64,000 bases of DNA from Megalobrama amblycephala (GCF_018812025.1 NC_063054.1:35023396-35087395), one strand, 5' to 3'. Shown: positions 21,800 to 33,988, counted from the first letter of the stretch. Notes: generated by a model from the sequence alone, not told the origin. A program made the numbers and translations.

Positions 21800-21907
21800 A
21801 CTAGACTACTCATGTTTCTGAACGCACGCGGAAGATTGAAGAGAAATCACGTGACTCAGGCGTCAAGAAATCAGCTGAGGGCTCGGAGTTTCACTCAGGA
21901 AATCCAG
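21800..21907 (+). promoter_or_regulatory. Probable syntaxin promoter and non-coding first exon
   Basis: More GC-rich than its surroundings, with an E-box at 21848-21853 in the context TCACGTGAC, close to the CLEAR element (GTCACGTGAC) bound by TFEB on lysosomal genes. A consensus donor ATCCAG/GTAAAC follows at 21907/21908. The acceptor for the first coding exon is TTTCTAG at 22895. The exon start is not visible, so the left boundary is arbitrary. Confidence 0.45.
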
Positions 21908-22486
21908 GTAAACTAAACAACGAAAGTATATATCAAAGTAAAAGACGTGTCATTGTACACAGTGCAACTGTGTTGACTTAATTAAGAATGATTTTACGGG
22001 AAAAAGTCAGTGATTAAATGAACAAGCGTCGCTGATTATGAAGTTCATTGAATGTGAAACAGTTTTTGACAGCGCGTGATCTGGACATTTATTTAACACA
22101 ATACGACACGTTCATATTCCTGACCATTCATAGTGTATGTTTGGTGTGTGTCGGTAAAGTAAAAATAAAAACCGTCTCATTTTGTAAATTAATGTGTTAG
22201 TGAGTTTGGGCGCTGTGATTTCCGCATTCTTTCGTTTTACAGGTGCAGAGGTCGGTAAACATTACTAACTAGTTAGCCTGCTAATGTATAAGCGACACTT
22301 CTCTAGCATTTTTTCGTATCATTATCGAACTATTAGGAGGTGTTTCAGTAAATCGAGGCTCGTAGTCACACTATATGGGGCAAATTGTCACAGTTGGAAC
22401 CATGGAGTAGCACATTATTGGCTTTACAGGGGAAAAAATCAACAGTAAAATCATCACAAAATAGAAAACTTTTTCTGGCCTTCAAA

Positions 22487-22570
22487 TAGGGTGAATTCAG
22501 GGTGATTGGGACACTTTATGCCATTGAGATGACTTGGAAAAAGTGTCCCAATCAACCTGAATTCACTCTA
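22487..22570. repeat. Hairpin, 31-bp arms, in syntaxin 5' intron
   Basis: Arms 22487-22517 and 22540-22570 (TGATTGGGACACTTT and AAAGTGTCCCAATCA cores) pair with two mismatches around a 22-base loop. It may be a tiny MITE or a structured intronic RNA. Confidence 0.75.
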
Positions 22571-22782
22571 GTATAAATAACATTTACAATAAGTGACAAC
22601 TTGCCCCGACATGACATTTCTGAAAAAATATAAAACTTTTTCAGCTCAAACCTTCATTATATAGTCTGAATGTATAGAAATCAGACTATATAATAAAGAG
22701 AGAATATAATAATATTTGAATGATATTTAAAATCAACAACATACATATAGGCCTATGAAAAAAAATGATATATTATGTAATG

Positions 22783-22783
<1 letters not shown>

Positions 22784-22827
<44 letters not shown>
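22784..22827. repeat. (TA)n microsatellite
   Basis: Uninterrupted TA tract in the intron just upstream of the first coding syntaxin exon. Confidence 0.95.
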
Positions 22828-22832
<5 letters not shown>

Positions 22833-22924
22833 CTATATACATACAGAAAGAGAGGTCTGTGAGTAAATGTGATTTAACATCTATAATCTTTCTAGGTTTG
22901 GTGACTCATTCTTTGATCTCCATC

Positions 22925-25900
22925 ATGTCTGGGTCAAGCGGAACTGATGCAAATTTGCTGGCACAGTCTATAAGTTCGAATATTCAGAGAATAACACTGC
23001 TGAGTGAGTCAGTTTTACTCTACCTCCTTATTTATGTGATGTGTGGACTGTTTGAATCACTGATTTGGGCAGATACATAACCATCCATTTTGTCCTGAAA
23101 ACAAACTGGAAGGTTGCTGGGGTTCAGTCCTTCTTAAACTATGTCTAGACTAGTCTTTACTTGTGTCTTTAACCCTGCCAGAATGTTTAGTTGTCCTGTT
23201 TCTGCTGTCACAATTTCAGTTCCTTATGCAGTTAGCTTGCATTGCACATAAATGTCCTTCATATTTACATAATGCAATTTAATGAGAAAAGTCGAACCAC
23301 AACATGTAAAATCAAGTATAAAAGGAATCGATAAAAAATGGCTGCTTATGAAAAACCATAATGTACACTTTTACATAACCCCATAGCACGAGAGGTGTGC
23401 TTAGTCGTTATCTAGTTTGTTTAGGTCTTGCCTTTGTTTTTACCAGCTAATGAAATCCAGCAGATGATGAGACATTTTGGAACAGCACAAGACACGACTG
23501 TCCTGCGACAAACATTGTGAGTCGAATACAAGCGGCTAGTTAATTTCCCTTTAATTCATCACACATAAAATAAATAAATAAACAGTTATATATGTAAATG
23601 CAAATATATTTGTTTGTATTTGTCAAAACACACAGACAGGAGAAACAGCAGAATGTCAATCATCTTGCTAAAGTGACAGATAAATACATGAAAGATTTCA
23701 GCTCTTTACCTGTGACCACAGAACAGGTACAGAAATCATACTGTCCCACCATATTAACTCATATTTCACCACATATACATACAATAATTCCCATGAAAGC
23801 ACTTAAATAGACTTAAACTAGTATGAGTTTGTATATGGTGCAACATTCACCGTCCAGAACTTTGATTTAGAAGTAAAGAAATACTAATATTTAGTGTTGG
23901 GATAGGGCTTAAACACTGACATTTGACATTATTTAACTTATAGGGACAGTGCACCCCAAATATGAAAATTCTGTCATCATTTACTCACCCTCATGCCGTT
24001 ATTTATTCTGTGGAACAAAAATGAAGATATTTTGAAGAATGTTTATAACTAAATTGTTTTGGTTACAATTGACTTTACCAAATTTTCATTTTTGGCTGAA
24101 CTATCCCTTTCACAGTACTGTTCAAATGTGACATTCCTCTGTTCTCACACAGCGGCAAAGAAAAATCCAGCGAGAACGTCTGATCAATGAATTCTCCAAT
24201 GCACTGGGCGTTTTCCAGAAAATTCAGCGAGAGGTAGCAAAGAAAGAGAAGGAGTATGTGGCACGTGTCCGTGCGAGCTCAAGAATTTCAGTAAGTTTCA
24301 TCTGGTACAATAGTAGTGAAAGAATTTCATTGCTATATTACCTACCCAACTGAAGGTTAACTCCAAAGTTTTTTCTGAGTAATAAATGGTGGCATATTAG
24401 CAGCATGTTACGGTTTTCTTACAATTCTGTTTCTGTCCACAGGCTGGTGATCCAGATGATGGCACTGGAGGATTTTTGGCACCCTTTCAAAGGTTAGACA
24501 CTTTAAGATGCCAAGTAGACGATGCTAAACACAGGTGTAAACGGAGTCTAAAACTTTTTGAGCTTGTCCACTTTTGACCTCTTCCAGAGGTAGTCAAAAA
24601 CGCATTCAACCGGATTGCTTTCATAGTGTAGATGCTCATGTGGTTGAATGTGTTCAAACAGATACACAAGACCACCCACTTTCCACCTACTGACCTAATG
24701 CATAAACATTATGGGAAGTGCGCTAGCCAGATGGGATTTAAAATTTGTCGGCTGAAAACCTAAGTTTGGTTTGAAGGCGAAAAATGTAGGAAGCACAATG
24801 TTCTCTCACCATTCCTGATTTTTAACACACACTCATCACAGTGTTCGGCATGGTTTTGCCGCTATCAGAGCAGAAACGAAAGCTTCTGCTCTCAGTGTGT
24901 TTTCCTGTCTTATTTCGTCGCTTTCATATGGTAATTGAGTGAGCTTATTTCGTCCATTAAATCAAAAGATATGAAAAAGCCCCTACATATATCCGCCCAT
25001 AGACCCTTCCCTTGAAGAAATCAGGACAGAAGTGGTTGAAAGGGGACAAAAGAGACAGATTAAAACACTAGGTGTAAACGGGAATGTGTCTCGCTCGTCC
25101 ACTTGTGATCCGATTGACCAAAACACATCTTAAACCAGGTGTAAACAGGGCCAAAAAATCTCTTCTGACCTGTCACATTTATGCATAAAAAATAAATACA
25201 AGTGTGTTTTCAATTGTCTGCTTCTTAGTCTGTCTGTGTGTTTTTAGTGATACTCAGGCTCAAACTCAAAGATATGAGGAGAACATCACAGAAGAAGATC
25301 TGCAGCTCATTCAGGAAAGAGAATCAGCAATCAGACAGCTGGAGGTGAGACTCATTTAAACCCTGAGACAACAAAGATGAACTAATCTTACAAGTTACAA
25401 GCATTATGCTAATGTAATGCTTTTTTTGTGTGTGCAAAGATTAGGCCTTTGTAAATCACACTCTCTTGTTTTTCAGTCGGACATCACAGGCATTAATGAA
25501 ATCTTCAGAGATCTGGGCTTGATGGTGCATGAACAGGGAGACATGATTGGTAAGATCTCATAGGCCGCATTTACACTGCAAGTCGTAATGCTCAGATCCG
25601 ATCTTTTGACCATATCCGATTTTTTTGGACGACATGCTTACATTTCTTTTAAAAGTGACCTATATCGGATGTCTCCTTTTTACACTGCACTTGGCGAAAC
25701 GTACCAAAAATAGCCTATATGACGTCACAGATCAATTTCAATGGTACATTGAGCTTAATTTATTGACATGAATTCATATAGAAACCCTTTTAATGCAATA
25801 GTTACATCCCTACATAAAAATAATACAAATTCTTCACAACAGTATACGTAGCCTACGCAGCTCCGCTGGAAGCGTGTGAGTTGAATAATACTCGGGTACG

Positions 25901-27068
25901 GGTAGATATTCACAGCTTCATGGGCTCGAATCCGCCATCCTATACAATTGTTTTTTGTTTTGTTTTTTGTCATTAAAACAAATGCATTCATCAGTGATTG
26001 TATATCAAGGGCAGTTGCAAGTTTGTGTGCTTTTTATTTTGTGGTTTCAATGGAACGAATAGGGACTGAAGCGCGCGTCTGTGCACGAGCCGTCGTCACT
26101 GACAACAGCGGCAACGAGCACAGTGTGATTTCAAGAGCAACACATTTCAACGTCGGATCGCCTTTTATTTAACACAAACAAATTAAATTAATAATCTGCC
26201 AGTCAACTAGAGATGTTCTGTTTGTTATAGCTATGTCTGTACCGCAAAATGTTAAAAAACCCTCACTTTTCAATGACGCAGGAGTCGCATTTACAGGGGA
26301 ACATCCGATCTGTCCGCTTACACTGCAGGCGCAAACGCACGTATCCGATTCATATCTGATTTATAACCACATATGAATGAGGCCTGAAACCGATCTGTGA
26401 AAATCGGAATCCATGCGCTTTTTTCCTGCTTACACGGTCGTGACTCATATCCGATCTGTGCCACATGGGATGAAAAAATCGGAATTGGGTCACTTGAACC
26501 GTGCAGTGTAAATGGGGCCATAGAGATTTAACTAGATTTTTACACTTTTGAAATTAAGTGGCAATGCACATGATGTTAGGATATACGAGAAGGTTGCCAG
26601 GGCGTTGCTAACTAGCCCAAGTCAAAATAGTTCACCCCCAAATCTGTTTTAAGCCTATATTGCTTTTTCGAAATAGTGAGCTCAAATAAACTGCTTCAAA
26701 AGTTTGCTGTTGGACACTCAAGTTAGGAAGACAGCATTCATATGACTAAACAAACTGAACACTGATGTCTAACCAACTTGGTTCACACCAAATGCTCTTA
26801 AAGGAAATGTTTCCTTTAATTGTTGAAAAGTAAACAGTCCTGTGACTAATGAGCCACAATCTTGTGGACAGTAAATAAATCTCTGCTTCAGTCAGGGTTA
26901 GTATTATTTCCCAGATCTCTACAGCATCTGTCTATTAACAGGATACTGCCTACGATTGTAGGAAATTGTAATTTTTATAACAATATTTTGTCTGTTTTTC
27001 CTAAATAATTGCACCTAACAGAGCTTGCATAGCATATCTGACAGATCCAGGCCTGAAGACTTAAAAAG

Positions 27069-27130
<62 letters not shown>

Positions 27131-28338
27131 AAAAGCATAATAATTATATTAAAAATATTTATACATTTAAAATAAAATAATATCTGTGGTGTTTTGTTTA
27201 GACTTGGCTCTGAGGGAGTGTGTGTTTAGTGATGAAACTCGTATCAGGAAAGAGCAATTAAAGGTGTTAAAAGGAAAAGCAGATGCTGATAATGAAGACC
27301 TGCGAGGCTTCACACACACCAGCTCACTGGGACTGTTTGTTCAAGCACTACTTTTAATGATAAGAACTTCTAATGATAAGACATGAGCTGTTAGCACGCA
27401 CCTATTGGTGTTGTTTACATATGTGATATTTCATCAAATTTACAACAGTTTGCATCATTGTTTGTGCTGCCCACCAAAACTTTGAGATGCATACCTGAAT
27501 GGATGATGAAATATTGCTCACTAAGGCATTTTGAATGAAGTTCTGAGGATCTGAAGGACTGCATTATCCATAAGCAACATTTTTGTTTTAAACAGAATAA
27601 TAGTTTTGTGATGCAAATAACAGAGTTAGAAAATTTGACTAGTTCTCTGTGCAAAACTGTAGGAAAAAAAAATATTTTGTGTTTATCTCTGAATTTTTTT
27701 TATCTCCATCCTGTTTTGCAGACAGTATAGAGGCCAATGTATCAAACGCAGAGGTCTATGTGGAGTCAGCCACACAACAGCTGAATAGTGCAGCAGGTTA
27801 CCAGGTACATCATGTATTCACCCTCTCGCTATTTCAAACCCGTATCACTTTATTTCTAATGTGGAACACAATAGGACAAATTTTGTCGAATGAAAGTAGA
27901 TGGACGCTGTCAAGCTCCAAAAAGAACAAAAAAGCACCATGAAAATTCCAATTCTTCACAACAGCTTTTAATTCATACAATACCTTTGTGTGAGAAACAG
28001 ATGCAAATTTAAGTTGTAACTTGAAAGCTTGTACTTGTATGGCCTACGTTTATGCTACTTTTATGCTACTTTTATGCTATTTTTACTGAAGCTCAAGTAA
28101 ATTGCATTAATGCATTCATTTTTATTTTTTATTAAATTACTGTTTAATAAAAAAAAAATTAAATAGCTAAATTAATTAAACATACTGTTTTACTAAAATG
28201 CAAATTGACAATTATTATTATTATTTCTTCTGCTCCCTGTAGACGTCATTCCGCAAGAAGATTTTCATCCTTATCATTGTTCTGGTTGTGGTGGCTGTTG
28301 TTATTGGTTTGATTGTCTACGCTTCTGTGAAAAAATGA
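22925..28338 (+). CDS. stx7l: Syntaxin-7-like Qa-SNARE, nine coding exons (258 aa)
   Basis: Endosomal/lysosomal t-SNARE driving late-endosome fusion. Coding exons, all with GT-AG borders and joining in phase: 22925-23003, 23447-23516, 23636-23726, 24153-24290, 24443-24492, 25248-25344, 25477-25549, 27722-27804, 28243-28338. The total is 777 bases including TGA. The N-terminus [20 protein letters not shown] and the Habc helices (about residues 10-125, with [18 protein letters not shown]) match syntaxin-7/12. The SNARE motif covers about 164-227, with the ionic-layer glutamine at Q195 (VHEQGDMID). A C-terminal membrane anchor lies at about 234-253 after FRKK, leaving a short lumenal tail. Syntaxin-7 is about 261 aa. 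Synteny with TAARs favours STX7 over STX12; the -like paralogue symbol is inference. Introns hold MITEs and TA repeats. Confidence 0.92.
23943..24112. repeat. Palindromic MITE, intron of syntaxin gene
   Basis: Starts GGGACAGTGCACCCCAAATA then ATGAAAATTCTGTCATCATT and ends ATTTTCATTTTTGGCTGAAC. It is the common fish element also seen at 19372 and 33424. It lies between coding exons 3 and 4 and leaves the splice sites intact. Confidence 0.65.
24493..25150. repeat. Degenerate MITE-like DNA in syntaxin intron
   Basis: Contains ACAGGTGTAAACGGAGTCT near the left and CCAGGTGTAAACAGGGCC at the right (ending about 25153). The latter is a typical terminal motif of a dispersed fish DNA element. The two ends do not pair cleanly, so this is probably a decayed or composite copy. 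Confidence 0.4.
25561..26521. mobile_element. Non-autonomous DNA transposon in syntaxin intron
   Basis: Terminal inverted repeats TAGGCCGCATTTACACTGCA (left) and TGCAGTGTAAATGGGGCCATA (right), with repeated CGGAT/ATCCG motifs in the subterminal parts. About 0.96 kb, no transposase. It lies in the intron after coding exon 7 and enlarges it. Confidence 0.7.
27072..27130. repeat. (TA)n-(TG)n microsatellite
   Basis: TA tract 27072-27120 followed by GTGTGTGTGT, in the same syntaxin intron. Confidence 0.95.
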
Positions 28339-29141
28339 GTGTTTGTCAACTCTATCTGAAGGCCTAACGTTTGCACTGTCATGTTTTTAATGAGTTACAG
28401 AGGTTTGTCACCAAGTGAAGCTGCTTTGACTTTTTCACTGCAGTTAAGATTTTGTCATTAATGGACTCTTTAATAACAGTTCAACTCTATAAACGGCACC
28501 TTTGGTGTGCTATCCATTACAACAGAAATTTATTTCAACTCAAGTTTTTAAAGCATTGTGTTACAACGTTCCACAGAGTCTGTATATAGAGTTTAACTTG
28601 ATTTTAATATTGCTACTGTTAACCAATTATCATTCCACTCTGCGCATCTTCCACCCATCTGATTTGTGGTAGAAGCAAGCATTCCTTATAGTAAAATGCC
28701 CTAAATATGAGATTTTTAATGGCTGAAAATATCAGTCAGTATAAAGCTGCTGCTTTAAAGAAGTACAGTTTAAGAGCACTATACATTTAAACTGCTCTCA
28801 AACACTTTATTTGAAGAAAGACTCTGAGAATACACTGCAGGTCAAAACATTAGACACTAGAATCCATTTCTCATCATCCATAGTGAGCAAATCTGGAATG
28901 TGGACAAAAAAGGAGTGTAAGAAAGTTTTCCTTTGTTGAACATTATGATCACTACATAATTCCCATATTTCCATTTGTTTTTTCAAAGTTATTATAATGA
29001 CTTTACTGTTAATCTAAAATGTATAAAATAGTCATAAAGATTGAGTAGATGTGCCTAAACTTTTGACTGGTAAGGTCAGATTCACTCAGGTCCAAAAACG
29101 AAATATATATATATATAGGGCTGTCGATTTAATGTGTTGAT
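28339..29141. other. Syntaxin 3' UTR and intergenic DNA
   Basis: Downstream of the syntaxin stop codon; presumed 3' UTR, with no clear polyadenylation site chosen. A short TA tract (about 29104-29116) runs into TAGGGCTGTCGATT, a hAT-like terminal motif of a truncated element. No gene seen. Confidence 0.45.
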
Positions 29142-29505
29142 TTAAAGGTCCTCTAAGTGATGTCACACGTTTTTAGGCCAAAACAATTTTTGTCACATAC
29201 AGCAAACATCTCCTCACTATCCGCTAGCTGCCTGTCCCCTGAACACACTGTAAAAAAACACGGTCTCTGTAGTCGCCACAAGCTCCAAAAACGGCAACAA
29301 AAACAAACTGGTGCAGCCTGCACTACGAATCATAATAAACATGCTCCAGCCAATAACCGACAAGAATGATTTTAAATGCGCGTTCATGAAGCACGGATGG
29401 GAGGGGGAGGAGGAGGGAGGGTCTAGCTAGCCTCTGTTTTGTTTGACAACACTTCGAACGTCAACAGGAAGTTACTCCGCTCAGGATCGCTTAGAGAACC
29501 TTTAA
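29142..29505. mobile_element. MITE with TTAA ends, copy 1
   Basis: Starts TTAAAGGTCCTCTAAGTGA and ends with the inverse GCTTAGAGAACCTTTAA. The interior (CTCACTATCCGCTAGCTGCC, CAATAACCGACAAGAATGA) is shared with 40043-40423. The TTAA at each end would suit piggyBac-type target duplication, but the superfamily is not proven. Confidence 0.75.
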
Positions 29506-31420
29506 TTAATTATGGGAATAAAATTTGTCCAGAATACCATGAGTGCAAATGTGATGAGGATTTTATACAACAGTTCAATAAATAAAGTTAATATTATGTT
29601 ATATTTTGGACAAAATATTGTCTGTTTTTATGGAAGCTTGTTTCCGCCAAGGAATAAAATTATTAAAATGATAATTGCGACTGGCTTGAAACTGCAAGCT
29701 ATAAAGTCATAATTGCGGGATATAAAGTCCAATTCTGAGGGAAAAATGTCCGCTCACAATTCTGACATTGTCTGACAATTGTGGGTTTATATCATGCAAT
29801 TCTGAAAAAAAGTCAGAATTAAAAGATGCAAACTTAAAATTGAGAGAAAAAAAGTCACAATTACCTTCTTTATTTTTATTCAGTGGTGGAAAGAAGCTTT
29901 CATAGTTTTGTTATTGTCTCAATTTTGCCAACAAAACTATTACCTGTAAAGTGTTTCATTTCGGAATGAATCCACGTTTTGAGCAAATTAGTCGGGTGAA
30001 CCAATTATTCAAAGGCCCTTCATTCCTGAATGAATCAGCCATTTGAATTAATCGAATTTATGAATGACTCAATGACTTAATCATTTAGAAGTTTACTGCC
30101 AACTACTGGCAGTTTTAGTTTCAATTTCATATTTTGGGGATACTTTGCACAAAATTTGAAAATTCTTTTTATTTACATTTACTCATCCTCATGTCGTTTC
30201 AAACATGGACTTTCTTTCTTTTGCGGAACATAAGAGAAGATCTTTTGAAGAATGTTGGTAACCAAACTGTTTTGGTCTGTAAATATATCTAAATACCAAT
30301 TCAGATGCAGCTTCTGGAAAAAAAATAATAAATCATGGCCGTTGTAGCCAAAACTTTTATGTGTAATAAATTCTATGTTGAATCAAATAAAATATTTCTT
30401 TCCAAAGCTATTTTTGTAAAGCTACTGCTGATTATATTTAGATGAATTCTTAATACATGTCGTGTTTCCCAATTAATTTTAATCTTATTAATCATGAGCC
30501 ATGTCTAGTCTCACTGTGCCAAAATGTCTTTGTAAAATTATCCTAAAATAAATGCTGCAATGATTTACAACTTCAACAAACCAGCAATGTCACTACAATA
30601 TTCATCTGTCTCTATGATATTGTATTATACAAATGTTATATAACCTTAAAAAGAGTCCTGAGTGTTGAACAGGTAGTCACTAGAGGGAGCTAAATCAGGT
30701 GTACCCAGTTGACTCATTGTGACAGGAAATATCCACTAGATGGCGACATTATCAAATGTGGAGTTGCATATTCAGCTCAGCTCTAATGACAGACGGTTCA
30801 CCTTTGACCTGCTCATACACAGGGTTGCTTTCCATAACCTACTAAAATGAGTAACAAATGCAAAATGTTTGCTAGAGCTGCCTAATTAACTTATTGTGTA
30901 TGCAATAATTGTTATTTGTTATATTTAAAAAGTTATATTTAAATCATGTAACTAATGTAGAAACAACCTTTTCCCAAAAGCTGAAATGCTGCTGAGGGGA
31001 TAAATGAAGACAAAGTTTATCCAGAGGTGTTTGTTTGTTTCTTTTAGTTCTGAAATGACAGTGAAACTCAATTTGGGACCTGATTAAATTAAGCTATTGC
31101 AAAGATTAATATTCAAAAAGAGACTAAACATTTCCATAGCATTAATAAACTTAATACACAATTGTATACATGTCTTTTGTATCACTGGTCTCTTTCATCT
31201 TAAATTCTTCTCAAACTGCTTTGGATAAAAATGAAAGATTAAGTAAATATATTTTTTTTTTTACTTAATTTTGACAAAGATCAGATTAAAACTACAAAAA
31301 AAAAAAAAAAAAGTAGTTTTGGAAAGTAGTTTTTCATTTAAAAGTGGGAAACACATGTGCATTGAGTTTGAAATTTAGGATATAATGATGATGACAATAA
31401 TGAAAAAAAGTGATAGTGAA
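29506..31420. other. Intergenic with dispersed repeat fragments
   Basis: About 29690-29880 is an AAAGTC/AGAATT/ACAATT low-complexity dispersed repeat common in cyprinids. About 30130-30290 has a decayed copy of the element with CTCATCCTCATGTCGTTTCA. A long A-run lies near 31297-31312. I see no gene. Confidence 0.45.
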
Positions 31421-31473
31421 TTTGAGCAATGATGAACTCCCAGCAGAAGTCGAGGGGAGGAGACGTTTATGTG

Positions 31474-31481
31474 TATAAAAA
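31474..31481 (+). promoter_or_regulatory. TATA box of the TAAR at 31691
   Basis: TATAAAAA preceded by GTG, 217 bases before the start codon. The surrounding sequence only weakly resembles (AACTCCCAGCAG) the promoter block of the later array genes. Confidence 0.45.
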
Positions 31482-31690
31482 TCAGCTAAACATGTTTGCC
31501 AAAGTTGGTGTCATCCACCTCACTGGGAACAATGCAAACCCTTTACACCGAGGATCGAATGAGACTGGAGTCACTCTGCTGGAAATACCATTGTTAGATT
31601 ATTATTCTATTCTATTTTATTTTATTTTTTTTATTTTTTTTTTTCATACAATACAAGACTTGATATCTCTCCAAAGTACTTCATATTATC

Positions 31691-32683
31691 ATGAATCTCA
31701 CAGCAATGAACCTATCTGATGGCTGTCAGGAATATTTCTGTCCAGAGAGATCTGTTTCTTTATCTGTCTATGTGATTCTGTATGTGGCCGCAGCAGCTGT
31801 GGCTCTTCTGACCGTGTGTGGAAACCTGCTGGTCATCATCTCTGTTAGTCACTTCAAGCAGCTCCACACACCTGCTAACATCCTCATCCTCTCTTTGGCT
31901 GTAACTGATCTGCTGGTTGGAGTTTTTGTGATGCCACTTCATCTATCTTGGCTCATCGAGTCTTGTTGGATTTCTGGACCACTGATGTGCTCGGTTTTCA
32001 ATTTTGTGACTTTTCAAGCAACAAGCGTGTCTGTTCACACTGTGGCTCTAATAGCAGTTGATCGGTTTTTGGCTTTACGTTTACCTTTCGTTTACTCTGA
32101 GAAAATCTCACCCACTGTGATCTGCATTGCAACTTTATTTAACTGGCTGTTTTCACTCCTTTATAACTTCACTCTTCTGTTCATTAATGGAAACTTCACC
32201 GATATCATGTGTCCAGGAGAATGTCTTTATATTGTAGATGAGGTTTCATCCCTCATTGATCTCCTGATTGTGTTTCTTATGCCATGTACACTCATCATAA
32301 TATTATACACTCATGTTTTTGTCATTGCTAAGAAACATGCGACTGCTATAAGAGCCCTTCAGGTTCACAACAGCACCTCTAAAAACAGAGTCAGTGACAA
32401 ATCAGAGCGAAAAGCAGCATTAGCTCTTGGGATTCTGGTCTTTGTGTTTCTTTTGTGTTTACTGCCATATTATATTTTTTCTTTAACAAATTTCTTAAGA
32501 GATGACTCATTTTCTAATGTTATCAACAGTGTTTTGATTCTCTTTTACTTGAATTCCTCTATCAATCCACTAATTTACGCTATGTTATACCCATGGTTTA
32601 AGAAAAGTTTAAAAATAATTCTAACTCTTAAAGTATTCAACACAGACTCCTCTCTGATGAATGTGCTCTCTTTAATCTCTTAA
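31691..32683 (+). CDS. Trace amine-associated receptor, array gene 1 (330 aa)
   Basis: First of seven closely related single-exon receptors. Sequon N2-x-T, N45 (1.50), D73 (2.50), C100 (3.25), DRF at 124-126, W152 (4.50), P198 (5.50), NSSINPLIYAMLYPWF in TM7. The pocket has T107 at 3.32 and D190 at 5.42, so it is of the Asp5.42-only type. TM6 reads CLLPYY, lacking the usual Trp6.48. It is the most divergent member at ECL3 (TNFLRDDSFSNVINS) and in its C-terminal tail (VLSLIS), and its promoter differs from the others, which suggests it split off first. The start ATG MNLTAMNLSD is shared with the paralogues. Confidence 0.92.
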   Translation: MNLTAMNLSDGCQEYFCPERSVSLSVYVILYVAAAAVALLTVCGNLLVIISVSHFKQLHTPANILILSLAVTDLLVGVFVMPLHLSWLIESCWISGPLMCSVFNFVTFQATSVSVHTVALIAVDRFLALRLPFVYSEKISPTVICIATLFNWLFSLLYNFTLLFINGNFTDIMCPGECLYIVDEVSSLIDLLIVFLMPCTLIIILYTHVFVIAKKHATAIRALQVHNSTSKNRVSDKSERKAALALGILVFVFLLCLLPYYIFSLTNFLRDDSFSNVINSVLILFYLNSSINPLIYAMLYPWFKKSLKIILTLKVFNTDSSLMNVLSLIS

Positions 32684-33423
32684 TATGGAATAATGTCAAA
32701 CAAATGTCTTACCTTTTTTGCTTTTTAATTGTTTGAGTTTTTCCTGATGTTCTTTTTCATCATTATTGTTAAAATATGATTATTTGTATATTTTGATGAA
32801 TAAAACCAGGCATGTTATACAAGAAGCATGAGTTTATTATCTGCACAAAGTTTACTATCTGCACCAACACTGATTATACATGCAGAATTGGCCTAAAAAA
32901 ACCCAGACGGCGTCCAGCTAGAGCAAACGGTGCAAAACACACTGGGAAAACTTAGTCGGCTGATGCTTAAAAACGGTCCAACGTTTCCCGATGGCTGATC
33001 GTCGGCTTGGTGTGTCCGGGGCTTTAGGCTGTCATCCTCATAATGGAACATGTCAGATAAGACATCTATAGGTCATACTGTAGGTTTGGCTTTTTACAAA
33101 AAGCAGACTATACAAACTATACAAATGCAAAGTTATATGCACATACAAAAATGTATAATTGTGCAATCTCAATGTCTCTCACCTCAAGGCTGAAACAGTC
33201 AAACATTTCCATTGTCAATAAGTTGTTCTTGTTTAAAGAGTGTTTATAGAGTGTTTTGCCTACAGTGAATAAAAACTTCCTTACTGGAGTTTTACGAATG
33301 TATGTAAAATTCATTCTTCTACAGCATTTATTTGTTTTATACAGTATAAAAATACATACATTTTAATGTGTAGGCCTATTTAAACGACACTTCATTTCAT
33401 AAAATAATGTTAAAAGTAAAATA
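32684..33423. other. Receptor 3' flank, no gene seen
   Basis: Contains a likely polyadenylation signal, AATAAAA near 32800, and otherwise AT-rich sequence without recognisable features. Confidence 0.45.
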
Positions 33424-33810
33424 CAGGGTTAGTTCACCCAAAAAATGAAAATTCTGTCATTTATTACTCACCCTCATGTCATTCCACACCCGTAAGACCT
33501 TCGTTTATCTTCATAACACAAATTAAAATATTTTTCATGAATTCTGATGGTTCAGTGAGGCCTGTATTGCCAGCAAGATAATTTACACGTTCAGTGCCCA
33601 GAAAGCTACTAAAGACATATTTAAAACAGTTCATGTGACTACAGTGGTTCAACCTTAATGTTATGACGTGACGAGAATACTTTTTGTGCGCCAAAATAAT
33701 GACTTTATTCAACAATATCTAGTGATGGACGATTTCAAAACACTGCTTCATGAAGATTTGAAGATTTATTAATCTTTTGTTTCGAATCAGTAGTTCGGAG
33801 CGTATGTCAA
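33424..33810. repeat. Dispersed fish DNA repeat, partial copy
   Basis: Begins GGGTTAGTTCACCCAAAAAA and TCACCCTCATGTCATTCCAC, the common left end of a cyprinid DNA-transposon family. It continues through CAGTGAGGCCTGTATTGCCA and ends near the promoter block of the next receptor. No right terminus found. Confidence 0.6.
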
Positions 33811-33837
33811 ACTGTAAAATGATAAAAAAAAATTGGC

Positions 33838-33988
33838 AAACAACGTACTGTACATTGCAAATATTTAATTAAATACTTTTTTTGAGTTGGCATATTTGTC
33901 ATATAAGCACACTTAGGTTTCTACTGTATATGATACTCTTTAGCTCTTTTCTTCTTGATGAGCAGGATCAGTTGATCTCCCAGCTGTA
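33838..33988 (+). promoter_or_regulatory. Distal half of the receptor promoter block (split)
   Basis: GCAAACAACGTACTGTACAT, TTAATTAA (33865-33872, homeodomain-type site), CTCTTTTCTTC and GATCAGTTGATCTCCCAGCTGTA match the same stretch before the gene at 37937. The block stops at TA 33987-33988, where a Tc1 element is inserted, and resumes at 35581. Confidence 0.65.

Noticed and set aside
31429..31719. 96-codon frame overlapping the start of the receptor at 31691
   Set aside because: Low-complexity Phe/Ile-rich, in another frame and overlapping the putative leader; no motif.
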